The notes under the pieces were generated by a model. The model worked only from the letters and a program-made list of their open reading frames with translations. It was not told the DNA's origin and ran no database searches. Made by a program: the position numbers and the translations under genes. A stretch of 64,000 nt of DNA from Rhyacophila brunnea (taxonomy: Eukaryota; Arthropoda; Insecta; Trichoptera; Rhyacophilidae). The stretch covers positions 868,001 through 932,000 of the forward strand of contig JAGYXB010001100.1 in NCBI GenBank assembly GCA_022495005.1, read 5' to 3'. How positions within the stretch are numbered: position 1 is the first letter of the stretch; the number at the start of each line of letters is the position of its first letter. This document shows, in pieces, positions 26,801 to 32,848 of the stretch.

Positions 26801-28593
26801 ACAACATTAATTTTATATTATTTCATATTTAAGCAATAACCCTGATAATTTTTTTATATCATAATTATTCCAAAATTCGTACTTCTTTTATTAATAATTA
26901 TTAATAACAACAACATTAATCTCTTTAAGTTATCTTGAATGAAAATAACGGATTCGTTTCGTATTTTTATTAAATAATTAATTATATAATAACATGCATA
27001 CCTACTTGATAAATAAGTTAAGATTATTTTCTGAATTAAACTGTATTATATTATTTTAATTATTCGTAACAAATACTAACGAGACAATGAAAAAAGTCGA
27101 AGATAATATGATTATAATACAGAAATGCATTATTTACAAAAAATAAGAAAATTTAAATTTTCCATTAATTGTGTAATAACTAAAAACTAACCATGTAATG
27201 GCAATGTTTATAATTATAAGGTAAAATACTGTAAATCTGATTTTTTTAAAAAATATAAATCACTACTCTCACTTTATAAATTATTTATGTATACCTAAGT
27301 ATCTTATTAATTAAAATGGGATGGAAAATCACAATTACATCAACTTTCACAGAGATTAACAACATTTGGGTTTGGAATTACTTCGTGTATTCAAATATGG
27401 CAGTTTTTTTTAAATACTGGTTCAACGAAAAGAAAAAAAATTAAAATAAATACGGAAAACTTCAAAGAGTAAACAGCTGATAATTTATCAAAGCCAGACT
27501 GTCAAAAATTGAACAGGCGGCATAACACAAGGATAGATAATTTTAAGTACCTAACTGTTGAAAGCATGTGTTTTACAAGGAACCACTAAGTTAGGATTAA
27601 TAATATAATATACGAAATAATTATAAATAAATATAGAATCCGCATTTATAAAAGTCATATTACTTAGCTTTTTACAGCTAAAAATAATAAATTAATATTA
27701 TTCACATTTATTATAGGTAGGTACAAATAAAGATTTTATTACAACGTTACAACTTTATTTGTTACAACGATGTTTAAAAAATAGAAAATAAAAAAGACTA
27801 CGTAGCCATAACGTTAAAAAATAATAATAAATAGTTTTCTAAAACTATTACAGGTACCTACACAAAAATTCGCCACGAGGGAAAATTCTATAAATGGGGC
27901 CCAGTTGTCTACCTTCATAATCGAATGATTTTTGCATTTTAATTGAACATCTATCTATTTTGGATTTAGACAAAGATAAAGATATTTTCCTAGGGGCCCA
28001 AAATATTGGGCCCCTATTTTTGTATACAATCTTTTTCTGCAAAAATATGCCTATGTTAGTATCTAAGGTAAATTTATAAATGCAATGAAATAAGGAATGA
28101 TTCGGTAAATCTTATAATTGCAATTGAATTTTTCAAAATGTGGTTTTTCGTGTTTGCAACCAAAAAAATAAATAAAGGTAATATATAGTTATTAATTGTT
28201 TTATTAATCATTTTAAAATGAGAAAATGTAATTTTAATACTTAAATAATATTTAAGATAATATTCAAAGTTTAGGGTGATACTTATTCCATGACGGATGA
28301 CCATATTTTCAGCAATCAGAGGAAATCTTGCGAAAATAATACAACAGTTTTTTTGCACACACTTTTCTGCAGCACTATAATGTCATTTTAAATATAATAA
28401 AGGAAAACACTTTTTACAATTAAATATAGGTACTATTTGATACCTTGCATAAAATAGGAGAAAAATTAATTTTGCGACAAAGGGGGTTAGTTAAAATGAA
28501 AAATTGGGGTAGATGCGTGGGAGGAAAACTGAAAGCACTAATTTGGGGGTGTATTTAATATTATTTTACGTACCGCGATGCGTTAGCCGCCAT
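2613..28593 (-). CDS. vkg: collagen type IV alpha chain, alpha2/viking-like, complete gene (11 coding exons)
   Basis: Basement-membrane collagen IV chain, secreted and assembled as a heterotrimer with the other alpha chain. The exons join as 28593-28574, 24740-24698, 16825-16628, 15477-15235, 14453-14232, 13806-13501, 13157-12690, 11373-10990, 10714-8740, 8533-7293 and 2870-2613. All junctions have AG acceptors and GT donors and keep one frame: 5,358 nt, 1,785 residues. Layout: signal peptide about 1-21, 7S-like Cys domain 22-87, Gly-X-Y helix with interruptions about 88-1555, NC1 about 1558-1785 with 12 cysteines in two C4 repeats. The length is close to that recalled for the Drosophila chains. 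NC1 words [19 protein letters not shown] and [14 protein letters not shown] resemble vertebrate alpha2, hence viking-like. The class call is less certain than the family call. Confidence 0.93.
3103..5953 (-). mobile_element. RTE-clade non-LTR retrotransposon (LINE), frameshifted
   Basis: Minus-strand LINE with an apurinic-type endonuclease followed by a reverse transcriptase. The endonuclease runs from 5953 to about 5366 ([31 protein letters not shown]). RT motifs follow: [45 protein letters not shown], and FADD at 3867-3878. The C-terminal region has [10 protein letters not shown] and GRPRGRWID, typical of RTE elements annotated in Lepidoptera. The frame breaks between 5366 and 5268, in the overlap 4381-4459, and between 3926 and 3824, so the element is dead. 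The 3' end is a short (TGA)n-like tail at about 3103-3119. It lies in the same orientation as the host gene, in its last intron. Confidence 0.9.
6068..6435. repeat. dispersed 370-bp repeat, copy 1
   Basis: Near-identical along its length to 51042-51421 in the same orientation. Inner ends are inverted: GCAGTTCGCCGT near the left end and ACGGCGAACTATGC at the right end, suggesting a nonautonomous DNA transposon. It contains (TTAGG)3 at about 6284-6299. A fragment of its left end (CGGAAATATGTACGTATGCA) recurs near 16543. Confidence 0.75.
7293..8533 (-). CDS. vkg: collagen IV exon 10 (end of helix and first NC1 repeat)
   Basis: Begins in phase 1 by completing a Gly codon (G|GA) after acceptor CTTTCAG. 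About 270 codons of Gly-X-Y follow, with a Cys at [10 protein letters not shown], then the helix ends at [10 protein letters not shown]1 starts near 7721 ([13 protein letters not shown]) and continues through [54 protein letters not shown] and LWIGYSFVM. The open frame runs past the exon to 7161, but NC1 homology stops exactly at a GTTTGT donor and resumes at 2870. The MM in PIPMMPV matches the region of the conserved sulfilimine methionine. Confidence 0.93.
8740..10714 (-). CDS. vkg: collagen IV exon 9 (giant triple-helix exon)
   Basis: A 1,975-nt exon with 658 codons plus one base, almost all Gly-X-Y, rich in GEKGD and GERG triplets typical of collagen IV. The acceptor is CTATTTAG above 10714 and the donor GTAACA below 8740. 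Helix interruptions include [13 protein letters not shown], which contains a cysteine near 10330, and GPTVDTKG near 8910. Such breaks give collagen IV its flexibility. The antisense open frames rich in Pro, Ser and Leu over this exon are shadows. Confidence 0.95.
10990..11373 (-). CDS. vkg: collagen IV exon 8 (triple helix with Cys pair)
   Basis: 128 codons, phase 0 at both ends. The acceptor is AATTTCACAG above 11373 and the donor GTAAGA below 10990. Gly-X-Y repeats are broken at [12 protein letters not shown] and at [11 protein letters not shown]. The latter holds two cysteines at 11149-11151 and 11140-11142, about residues 575 and 578, likely a disulfide within or between chains. The open frame runs on into the intron to 10870, but that part is not collagen. 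Confidence 0.94.
11374..12689 (-). other. collagen IV intron 7
   Basis: 1,316 bp, AT-rich, with a G homopolymer near 12026-12040. I saw no element termini, coding pattern or RNA-like fold. Confidence 0.7.
12690..13157 (-). CDS. vkg: collagen IV exon 7 (triple helix)
   Basis: 156 codons, phase 0. The acceptor is TTTATTTTAG above 13157 and the donor GTTAGT below 12690. It starts [10 protein letters not shown] and ends GDNGLSIA. The repeats are nearly unbroken and contain long proline-rich triplets ([20 protein letters not shown]). A short interruption, [10 protein letters not shown], lies near 12810. Confidence 0.94.
13158..13500 (-). other. collagen IV intron 6
   Basis: 343 bp of AT-rich intron with no recognisable element. 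Confidence 0.7.
13501..13806 (-). CDS. vkg: collagen IV exon 6 (triple helix with RGD)
   Basis: 102 codons, phase 0. The acceptor is TTATTCCAG above 13806 and the donor GTAAGT below 13501. It starts [10 protein letters not shown] and ends GAPGPR. Interruptions include GNSYPGPKG and the serine-rich [10 protein letters not shown]. An RGD tripeptide at 13723-13731 (about residues 268-270) lies in a regular helix stretch and could bind integrin if exposed. Confidence 0.94.
13807..14231 (-). other. collagen IV intron 5
   Basis: 425 bp of AT-rich intron with nothing recognisable. Confidence 0.7.
14232..14453 (-). CDS. vkg: collagen IV exon 5 (triple helix)
   Basis: 74 codons, phase 0. The acceptor is AATTATTTCAG above 14453 and the donor GTAAGT below 14232. 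It starts [10 protein letters not shown] and ends KGNIGPI. A short imperfect stretch, [13 protein letters not shown], interrupts the repeat. An overlapping frame that reads MHLVSMDCQ is a shadow. Confidence 0.93.
14747..15065 (-). mobile_element. 3' fragment of a hAT transposon (transposase C-terminus)
   Basis: In collagen intron 4. A minus-strand frame (15065-14871) reads [19 protein letters not shown] then [20 protein letters not shown], matching the C-terminal dimerisation region of ZBED-like hAT transposases. The frame stops soon after. Past it, the sequence read in reverse has CAACCTTTTTATGCCTACCG, resembling a hAT terminal repeat that would end near 14747. The 5' part is missing, so it is a relic. 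Confidence 0.7.
15235..15477 (-). CDS. vkg: collagen IV exon 4 (start of triple helix)
   Basis: 81 codons, phase 0. The acceptor is TATGGTTTCAG above 15477 and the donor GTGAGT below 15235. It starts [10 protein letters not shown], directly continuing KGQR of exon 3, and ends GVDGCNGTD, with one cysteine and an NGT glycosylation sequon. Confidence 0.94.
15580..15813. mobile_element. 234-bp miniature DNA transposon (MITE-A), copy 1
   Basis: Lies in collagen intron 3. Flanked by a perfect 9-bp direct repeat, CATACGTCC (15571-15579 and 15814-15822). The ends are inverted: AGCGCTCGAAATGGAA at left and TTCCATTTCGAGCCCTT at right. A 9-bp duplication would fit a Mutator-like element; reading it as 8 bp would fit hAT. 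The interior has GAACCGGAGCGCTCG and GACGGAGCGATA motifs. Confidence 0.8.
16241..16472. mobile_element. miniature DNA transposon MITE-A, copy 2
   Basis: About 230 bp, aligned end to end with the element at 15580-15813 in the same orientation and in the same intron. The left end CTCGAAATAGAAAAG and right end CCATTTCGAGCCCT match the family. The target duplication is not clear. Confidence 0.75.
16628..16825 (-). CDS. vkg: collagen IV exon 3 (N-terminal 7S-like domain)
   Basis: 66 codons, phase 0. The acceptor is TTTATTTGCAG above 16825 and the donor GTGAGT below 16628. Starts [19 protein letters not shown] and ends CFAEKGQR. The motif [12 protein letters not shown] gives four cysteines like the 7S region that cross-links collagen IV N-termini. 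Two N-glycosylation sequons (NVT, NCT) are visible. An apparent upstream start is a TTG inside the acceptor and is not used. Confidence 0.92.
16925..17040 (-). repeat. SINE family 2, partial copy
   Basis: On the minus strand this reads GACTCCTTTAGTATAGTGGTC then GTGCGTGGGCGCGATACCCG, a decayed tRNA-like head, followed by CTCAGAAGTGTTTTCAAAAT. It matches the better copy at 60533-60900. It abuts the LINE fragment at 17085. Confidence 0.7.
17085..17455 (-). mobile_element. 3' fragment of a non-LTR retrotransposon
   Basis: A minus-strand frame reads [31 protein letters not shown] and [16 protein letters not shown], then stops at 17117. The LRTGH and CxKYERxR pattern is typical of the C-terminal end of LINE polyproteins (jockey, I or R1 groups). 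No RT core is present, so it is a 5'-truncated relic. Confidence 0.6.
18291..18761. mobile_element. 471-bp miniature element with long inverted ends, TTAA-flanked
   Basis: Left end GGTGAAGCCTTTACTGAGCC and right end GGCTCAGTAAAGGCTTCACC are perfect inverted copies. The inverted match continues inward for over 100 bp (CACCTAGCGGAAAATACGAA, CTTGCAATTTGAGATT). TTAA lies at both edges. It could be a TTAA target duplication (piggyBac-like) or the palindromic end of the repeat itself; a single locus cannot decide. Confidence 0.8.
20807..21431. mobile_element. 625-bp miniature element with roughly 100-bp inverted repeats (MITE-B)
   Basis: Left end TGGGTCTATTCTATATTTAT and right end ACTTATCTACTGCTAAAGTG (reverse complement) share GCTAAAGTGATAAATATTAT, ACTTAGGGTAGGTTTGT and TCAAAGTA. 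Both flanks contain CAA, a possible 3-bp duplication. The interior has ATAGCACTTATTGCAACAAT and AACAG-rich words shared with 50001-50325 and 478-540. No coding capacity. Confidence 0.75.
21813..21861 (+). repeat. repeat unit with inverted partner at 22598-22646
   Basis: GAGAGTGCACATAGTGCC then GATGCCGAAAGGCGAAACCC. The reverse complement occurs at 22598-22646 with about 85% identity by eye. The pair could be the ends of an 830-bp element or two separate inverted copies of a dispersed repeat. The GC-richer word is distinctive in this AT-rich intron. Confidence 0.6.
22598..22646 (-). repeat. inverted partner of the 21813-21861 repeat
   Basis: Reads GTGAGTGCACATAATGCC then AATGCCGAAAGGCGAAACTC on the minus strand. 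Confidence 0.6.
22705..23006 (-). repeat. SINE family 2 copy
   Basis: About 300 bp on the minus strand: a 5' part with ATAATTCATAAGATTTAAG and CGCCAATAATAGCTC, then a decayed tRNA-like segment (GCATAGTAGTCTATGTGCAT, GGTCGAATCC), then CTCAGAAGTGTTTTTAAAAT. Same order as the copies at 37985-38360 and 60533-60900. Confidence 0.7.
23260..23670 (+). other. LTR-like or promoter-like block with TATA box and AATAAA
   Basis: A GC-richer island inside intron 2. It has a TATA box (TATATAAG, 23582-23589) and, 49 bp on, AATAAA (23638-23643), the R-region spacing of a retroviral-type LTR. No gag, pol or primer-binding site is visible next to it, so it would be a solo LTR. A 71-codon open frame (23410-23625) has no recognisable motif. 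Alternatively it is a promoter of an unknown short transcript. Confidence 0.3.
23864..24050. repeat. degenerate MITE-A copy 3
   Basis: CGCTTGAAATGGAAAATTTT, then GAATCGGAACGCTCGATAAT, then TAGTTCAGATAGTAAAG align with the left two thirds of the 15580-15813 element. The right end is lost. Confidence 0.6.
24698..24740 (-). CDS. vkg: collagen IV exon 2 (signal-peptide core mini-exon)
   Basis: Only 43 nt. The acceptor is TTCTTTTTTCCAG above 24740 and the donor GTAAGT below 24698. It completes the split Arg codon (CG|A) of exon 1 and encodes [14 protein letters not shown], a hydrophobic signal core with a good AxA-type cleavage site before QSW of exon 3. Too short for ORF calling. It is supported by splice sites, phase and function. 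Confidence 0.85.
25758..25990 (+). repeat. SINE family 1 (tRNA-derived), copy 1
   Basis: The tRNA-like head ATGGCCGCGCGGCTAAAGCG contains an A-box-like segment. The B box GGTTCGAATCC lies at 25806-25816. The body is GTATGAGTCAGAGTATAGAC, then TGAGCAAGTGGCTGACATCC, and the end GATCGGACATGGTCG. Nearly identical to 35631-35860. Minus-strand frames over it reading [15 protein letters not shown] are shadows of the head. Confidence 0.85.
27991..28016. repeat. 26-bp GGGGCCC palindrome
   Basis: TAGGGGCCCAAAA followed by TATTGGGCCCCTA is a near-perfect palindrome, followed by TTTTTG. Related words recur at 29631-29691 on the other side of the divergent promoter. Confidence 0.6.
28574..28593 (-). CDS. 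vkg: collagen IV exon 1 (start codon mini-exon)
   Basis: 20 nt encoding MAANAS plus two bases of an Arg codon, then a GTACGT donor. The ATG has a strong context (CCGCCATGG). It joins exon 2 in frame to give a 21-residue signal peptide. It sits at the edge of the CpG-rich island, as expected for a first exon. The call depends on the exon 2 match and lacks independent support. Confidence 0.78.
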
Positions 28594-29055
28594 GGCGGCG
28601 GTCTGTAAAGTTTTTTCTTCTCGCTAGTAACACACACTGCGGCCTGGCGCATCCAAACACGACGTGCCCGGCCTCAAATCCTCGCAATCGCGCCGTCAAA
28701 AATGTCGGCCGCAACCGACGTCAACAATCACCGAACGAAACGCGAGCCTGCGCGCCACTGAAACCTAACCAGATCCCGCAGGCGACGGCAGCTACTATCC
28801 CCCCACCCCACGCCTCTGACGCCGCCACGGAAAATAGTCCACAGAAAACTCGCAATAATCGAACAGGATCGATTCCAATTTCAAAATGTAAATGATGTAA
28901 ATCTAATTGGAAAATTTTCTTGAAGGGATATGTGAAAGATTTGTGAAATTTCAGAGGATTTTCGCGGGAGGTAGGGATGAGAGAGGCGCGCGGAGAGGGA
29001 TTGGATAGGCAGGCGAGGGTACACGCGCGCCGCGAGCGACAGTACGGGCTTTGGC
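28594..29055. promoter_or_regulatory. shared divergent promoter of the collagen IV pair
   Basis: 462 bp between the two start codons, GC- and CpG-rich at both ends (about 28560-28830 and 28960-29090) in an otherwise AT-rich window. No TATA box is visible for either gene. On the minus strand a GCAGTG initiator-like word lies about 45 nt above the ATG. Both 5' UTRs must lie here. An upstream ATG at 28977 opens a frame that overlaps the plus-strand start and could act as a uORF if the transcript begins above it. A head-to-head collagen IV arrangement is known from vertebrates and Drosophila. Confidence 0.8.
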
Positions 29056-29157
29056 ATGGCGCGGCCACATTGGCCCGGAGGGATAATGACGCCCGTAGCC
29101 AAATACATCGTGTTTTTCATATTTGTTTTCGCGACGCACGTGCAAATCACAGAATCG
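29056..29157 (+). CDS. Col4a1: first coding exon of the divergent partner, probably collagen IV alpha1-like
   Basis: 34 codons starting MARPHWPGGIMTPVAKY, then a hydrophobic signal core (IVFFIFVFATHVQI) and TES, ending exactly at a GTAAGT donor (29158), phase 0. A second in-frame ATG at 29086 would give a tighter signal peptide. No collagen repeat is in this exon, so identity rests on the signal peptide, the phase-0 junction and the head-to-head position. The CpG-rich leader supports a real first exon. Another secreted protein cannot be excluded. Confidence 0.7.
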
Positions 29158-29630
29158 GTAAGTCTTTTTATTTAATTAAAAAATAACAAACGCACCACAA
29201 AATATACCCTTCCTATTACATATATGTACATTGTCTTACATTAAAAGAAAATTCTGGAAAATCTGTCAAACCCGATGACAGATTGTGGCCGGTGCAATGT
29301 GAAAGTGACGTTTGAAGTCGTCTTTAACAGATGATCTGGGCTTATTTATTATTTCTTTCTTCAAATGCAATGGAATTTAAAAGACGTCAGCCTTGTCATA
29401 AATGGTCGAACTTTTTTCTATTACGAGCGTGTGTTAAAGATTTTTTTTATTTGAACAAAAACTTTCTCGTTAGTTAGATACTATTTTCACAATCAATTAT
29501 TGTAAACAGCTTTTGAAAACAATAATAAATACCTATAGCAGCCATCATTCGCAGATTTTTTTTTCATCATCAATTATATAAAATTTGTAAAAACTAAACC
29601 GCAAAAAAATATATGAAGTATGTAAGCAAA

Positions 29631-29691
29631 TGGGCCCCTAAGTATCGACAAAAAACTTGGCCCCTATATTTTGGGCCCCTATCTTTACATC
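29631..29691. repeat. triple GGCCCCTA motif cluster
   Basis: TGGGCCCCTAAGTATC, then CTTGGCCCCTATATTTTG, then GGGCCCCTATCTTTAC: three copies in 61 bp, matching the arms of the 27991-28016 palindrome. Possibly remnants of one small repeat. Confidence 0.5.
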
Positions 29692-30076
29692 AATCAATTG
29701 ACCTACTGTCATATATTATTAATAAGCATTGTTTTTTTATAATATGTTTAACAGTTTTCCTATTTTTTATATAAAATAAAATAATTGTGAATCTTTTACA
29801 AAACTAATTTTTCTTTTTAAAGCTACGTTTGTTTTGTTTCGACTTTTCTGGTTTTTTGAAAGCAGACGAGGATCGTCGAAGTATGCAATAATTTGAAATT
29901 CTAATTCAAAGTCTGCGAGCGGGTTTGCAAAAAAATTTATCCCGTGTTACCGATCGTTGAAATACCTAGCGGTAATACCTACCCACATCGTATAGGTAAA
30001 TCGCCAAAAGCTTTGGTGGATTATAATTTAGACGTATTCGATTGGGCCGGCTCGCCTTTTTACAGCGCGTGCGCGG

Positions 30077-30084
30077 TATAAATA
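30077..30084 (+). promoter_or_regulatory. TATA box in a GC-rich context
   Basis: TATAAATA preceded by GCGCGTGCGCGG. About 35 bp on is CTCCGAACTTCAAAATGAGA, which opens a 14-codon frame (MRFLLQYFYRVGYI). It lies 0.9 kb inside the presumed first intron of the plus-strand gene. It could be an alternative promoter of that gene, a promoter of a short RNA, or part of an old element. Confidence 0.35.
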
Positions 30085-31126
30085 AGCTTTTGACAAAAGC
30101 TCCGAACTTCAAAATGAGATTCTTATTACAATACTTTTATCGTGTCGGTTATATTTAGATTAAGTGAAAATATTTCAGCTGATTTCAATTAATTTGGCTA
30201 TATTTATTATTTATTACAAATGTCATTTAATAATTGTGCAATATATAAGTATTTTAGTGATTAAAGGGTATTTTTAGTATTTTTAATTATGTATGTATTC
30301 TGATTCATATATGTGTGGTTAATTGAAATCTTAAAGAAACATAGCTATCCAATAGGTATCTAACTGAGAGTACCTAGTTCAATTCCTCGATTGATTAAAA
30401 ACTTTGCTAATATTATGTATTTGCAATACAAATTTGTCGCCTTTTTCCTTCACGTCTTTTTTTCTTCATGGATTTATTACGTCGTTTTTTTAAATGTAGT
30501 AATGATAATTTAAGTTCCGTTAACCTAGTTAGTGTATTACTTCATCAAACATAGGTAGTGTGCTAATATTAGCTATTGAACATTATAGCAGAGATTCCCA
30601 ACCGGTTTTTCATTCTGGGAGAACATTTATGATCAAGAAGGGAGTAATGAGCACATATTTCTGCAAAGTTGAAAAACAGTGGAAACAATATACTTCCCCA
30701 CAAATATACGAATAACTCTCAACTTGTTTATTTTTTAATCGAGCAAACATAGTTTTATGATGGTTAATAAAAATTAATCAAAATTGCACCACAGGCCAAT
30801 TTTTTCATAGTATAAAACATAAATGTGGAAAAAATATGTTTTTTTATATTTATAAAATTTTGGAGATGGCATTCTGGTGAAGTTATTTTTTTGATAACGT
30901 GACCATTTGACGATAAAATTTTGTTTATTCCACTTTTACACCGACCTCCACAAATTCTGACACTTACCCAGACACCAATGATAAAGCTTAGGTACTGACC
31001 TAATATATTGTTAAATATATTTAATACACAATTATTAATATACTTGATATTTTTAATGTATTTGTAAAATATTTAATGAGAAATTAAGATTTTTATATTA
31101 AAAAAAAAATCATTCAGTTGAATCGG

Positions 31127-32175
31127 CGATGGCGAAAGGTGGAGGCAGGCTGTTAAGATTCGCCATAAATAGCGCACACTTAACTTTGTCAGTCATACCT
31201 ACTTATTTCTTTTCATTGGACGACTACGATGTGCAGATAGTGTTTGTTAGTTTTTTTTAAATTCATTTAAACCCTGGCCTGGCGAAATAGTGCATACGAA
31301 ATAGTGCATACTTATTTGTTTTTGTTGAATTAAGAATACATCATTACGGGTGGTATTGGTTAGTTTTAATTTAAATTCATTAAGCCCTGCTTAAGCCAAA
31401 CGATAATCGATAAAAATATTCTTCTATCTAAAAAATAAATAAAATTATTTATGGTTTAATGACACAATTTTAGATATTTTATATACAAATGAATATTTTT
31501 TTACTATTATCTACTATGGCTTGGTTTAATTGAATTTTAAAAACGAACAAACATTATCTATACATTGTAGTTTTAGTTCAATGAAAACAAATACGTTTGA
31601 CTGACACAGTGACGTCCCGTGGGGGTAGGCAGATTGAGAGTCGCTTGGGGGCGGCAGTTACTGAGAATCACTAGGTATATATATAAATAGATACCTAAAC
31701 TTAGTAATAACGGAAATGTCTTTCCATTAAAAAATTCAGCTCACCGGTTGGAAACAAAATGTATTAATTAGGTACGAATAGGGATTTTTTTGTCGGGTTC
31801 GCGATGTCTAGTTTACTTCCGTTGTCCTTGGACGTCACGTTCTTGGTGAACACCAATGACACGTGCATACCTAATTCAAAATTTATTCAAATATGTTTGC
31901 CAGTCACTCGCGAGTTTTGGAAGTTGTCAAGTGTATTTTTAAATGTAGGTACCTATCTGAAACTGTAGACTCGCAATATTGTCTATTGCAGCAGAGATGG
32001 CATTTAAATTAGATTTATATTGTTAGTAATGTATCTATGCAACACATATTTCTTAGATATCGGAGACATGAAAGGATGATATTATAAAGTACTGTATAAA
32101 AAAGTGTGGCGGCATTTTGTCTAGGGACGTCACTGGACTGACAAAGTTTACTACGCACTATTTTTGTCAGATCTA
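31127..32175. mobile_element. hAT miniature element (family C), split by a nested insertion
   Basis: Left end CGATGGCGAAAGGTGGAGGC followed by TGTTAAGATTCGCCATAAAT matches the family at 57960-58542. The right part resumes at 32136 as GACTGACAAAGTTTACTACG, reaching TGTCAGATCT, then diverges without the expected terminal repeat. From about 32180 to 32345 a second copy of its internal region (like 31449-31606) follows, so the right side is rearranged. Confidence 0.7.
31607..32135. mobile_element. 529-bp hAT-type element nested in another hAT element
   Basis: The ends CAGTGACGTCCC and GGGACGTCACTG are inverted. The flanks are a perfect 8-bp duplication, GACTGACA (31599-31606 and 32136-32143), which is part of the host element. 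It therefore inserted later than its host. No transposase coding is visible. Confidence 0.85.
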
Positions 32176-32848
32176 AAATTATGTATAGTTTAATGGCATA
32201 ATTTTAGATATTTTATAGGTAAACAAATATTTTTTGACTATTATCTACTAATAGCTTAGATTTCACAGTGTTTAGTTGAATTTTAAAAACTAACATACTA
32301 TATCTATACCTACATTTTAGTCTTAGTTCAACGAAAACATTATAGGATAGGACGTAGCTAGTATGATATAATATGTTTTCCTTCCACTGTATTAAACTAC
32401 TCACTATAACAATTATTTGTTAAAATATAAATTGCTCGCGAATCGGTTATTAAGATAGGTGTGGTACAAACAAAATATATCCTACATAATAAGCGAACCA
32501 GCAGTTATAATAAAATTATATGAATACTAACTACCGCATATCTCATATTACTGTTGTTATAAAAAAAATCCGTAAATGAATTGAAAAGATATTATGCCAG
32601 GATCATCTTTCTTTCTCACTATTTATTATTTTTGTTTTGTTTTAAATTACGTATTTCATTAATTTTTTTATCGACTGTTATGTGACTGCGGAGTTTATAT
32701 ATTTGAGCAAAATAATGTTACAATAATATACCTACAAGTTTTTATCGAATTACTAGTAAATTGCACATACAGTAGTCATAACAATGCATTGATTTCATAA
32801 TGGGTATTTCCAAGAGGATGAGTATTTATTACTTGGCAATTCATTATA

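Larger units (their letters stand above)
24741..28573 (-). other. collagen IV intron 1
   Basis: 3,833 bp. It holds a SINE family 1 copy (25758-25990) and a GGGGCCC palindrome (27991-28016). The remainder, including 26000-27980 and 28020-28570, is AT-rich with no recognisable element. A regulatory role is possible but nothing specific is visible. Confidence 0.7.

Noticed and set aside
28721..29186. Several overlapping open frames in the divergent promoter
   Set aside because: They arise from high GC content with few stops. No domain, and they cross both first exons out of frame. The plus-strand ATG at 28977 is kept only as a possible uORF.
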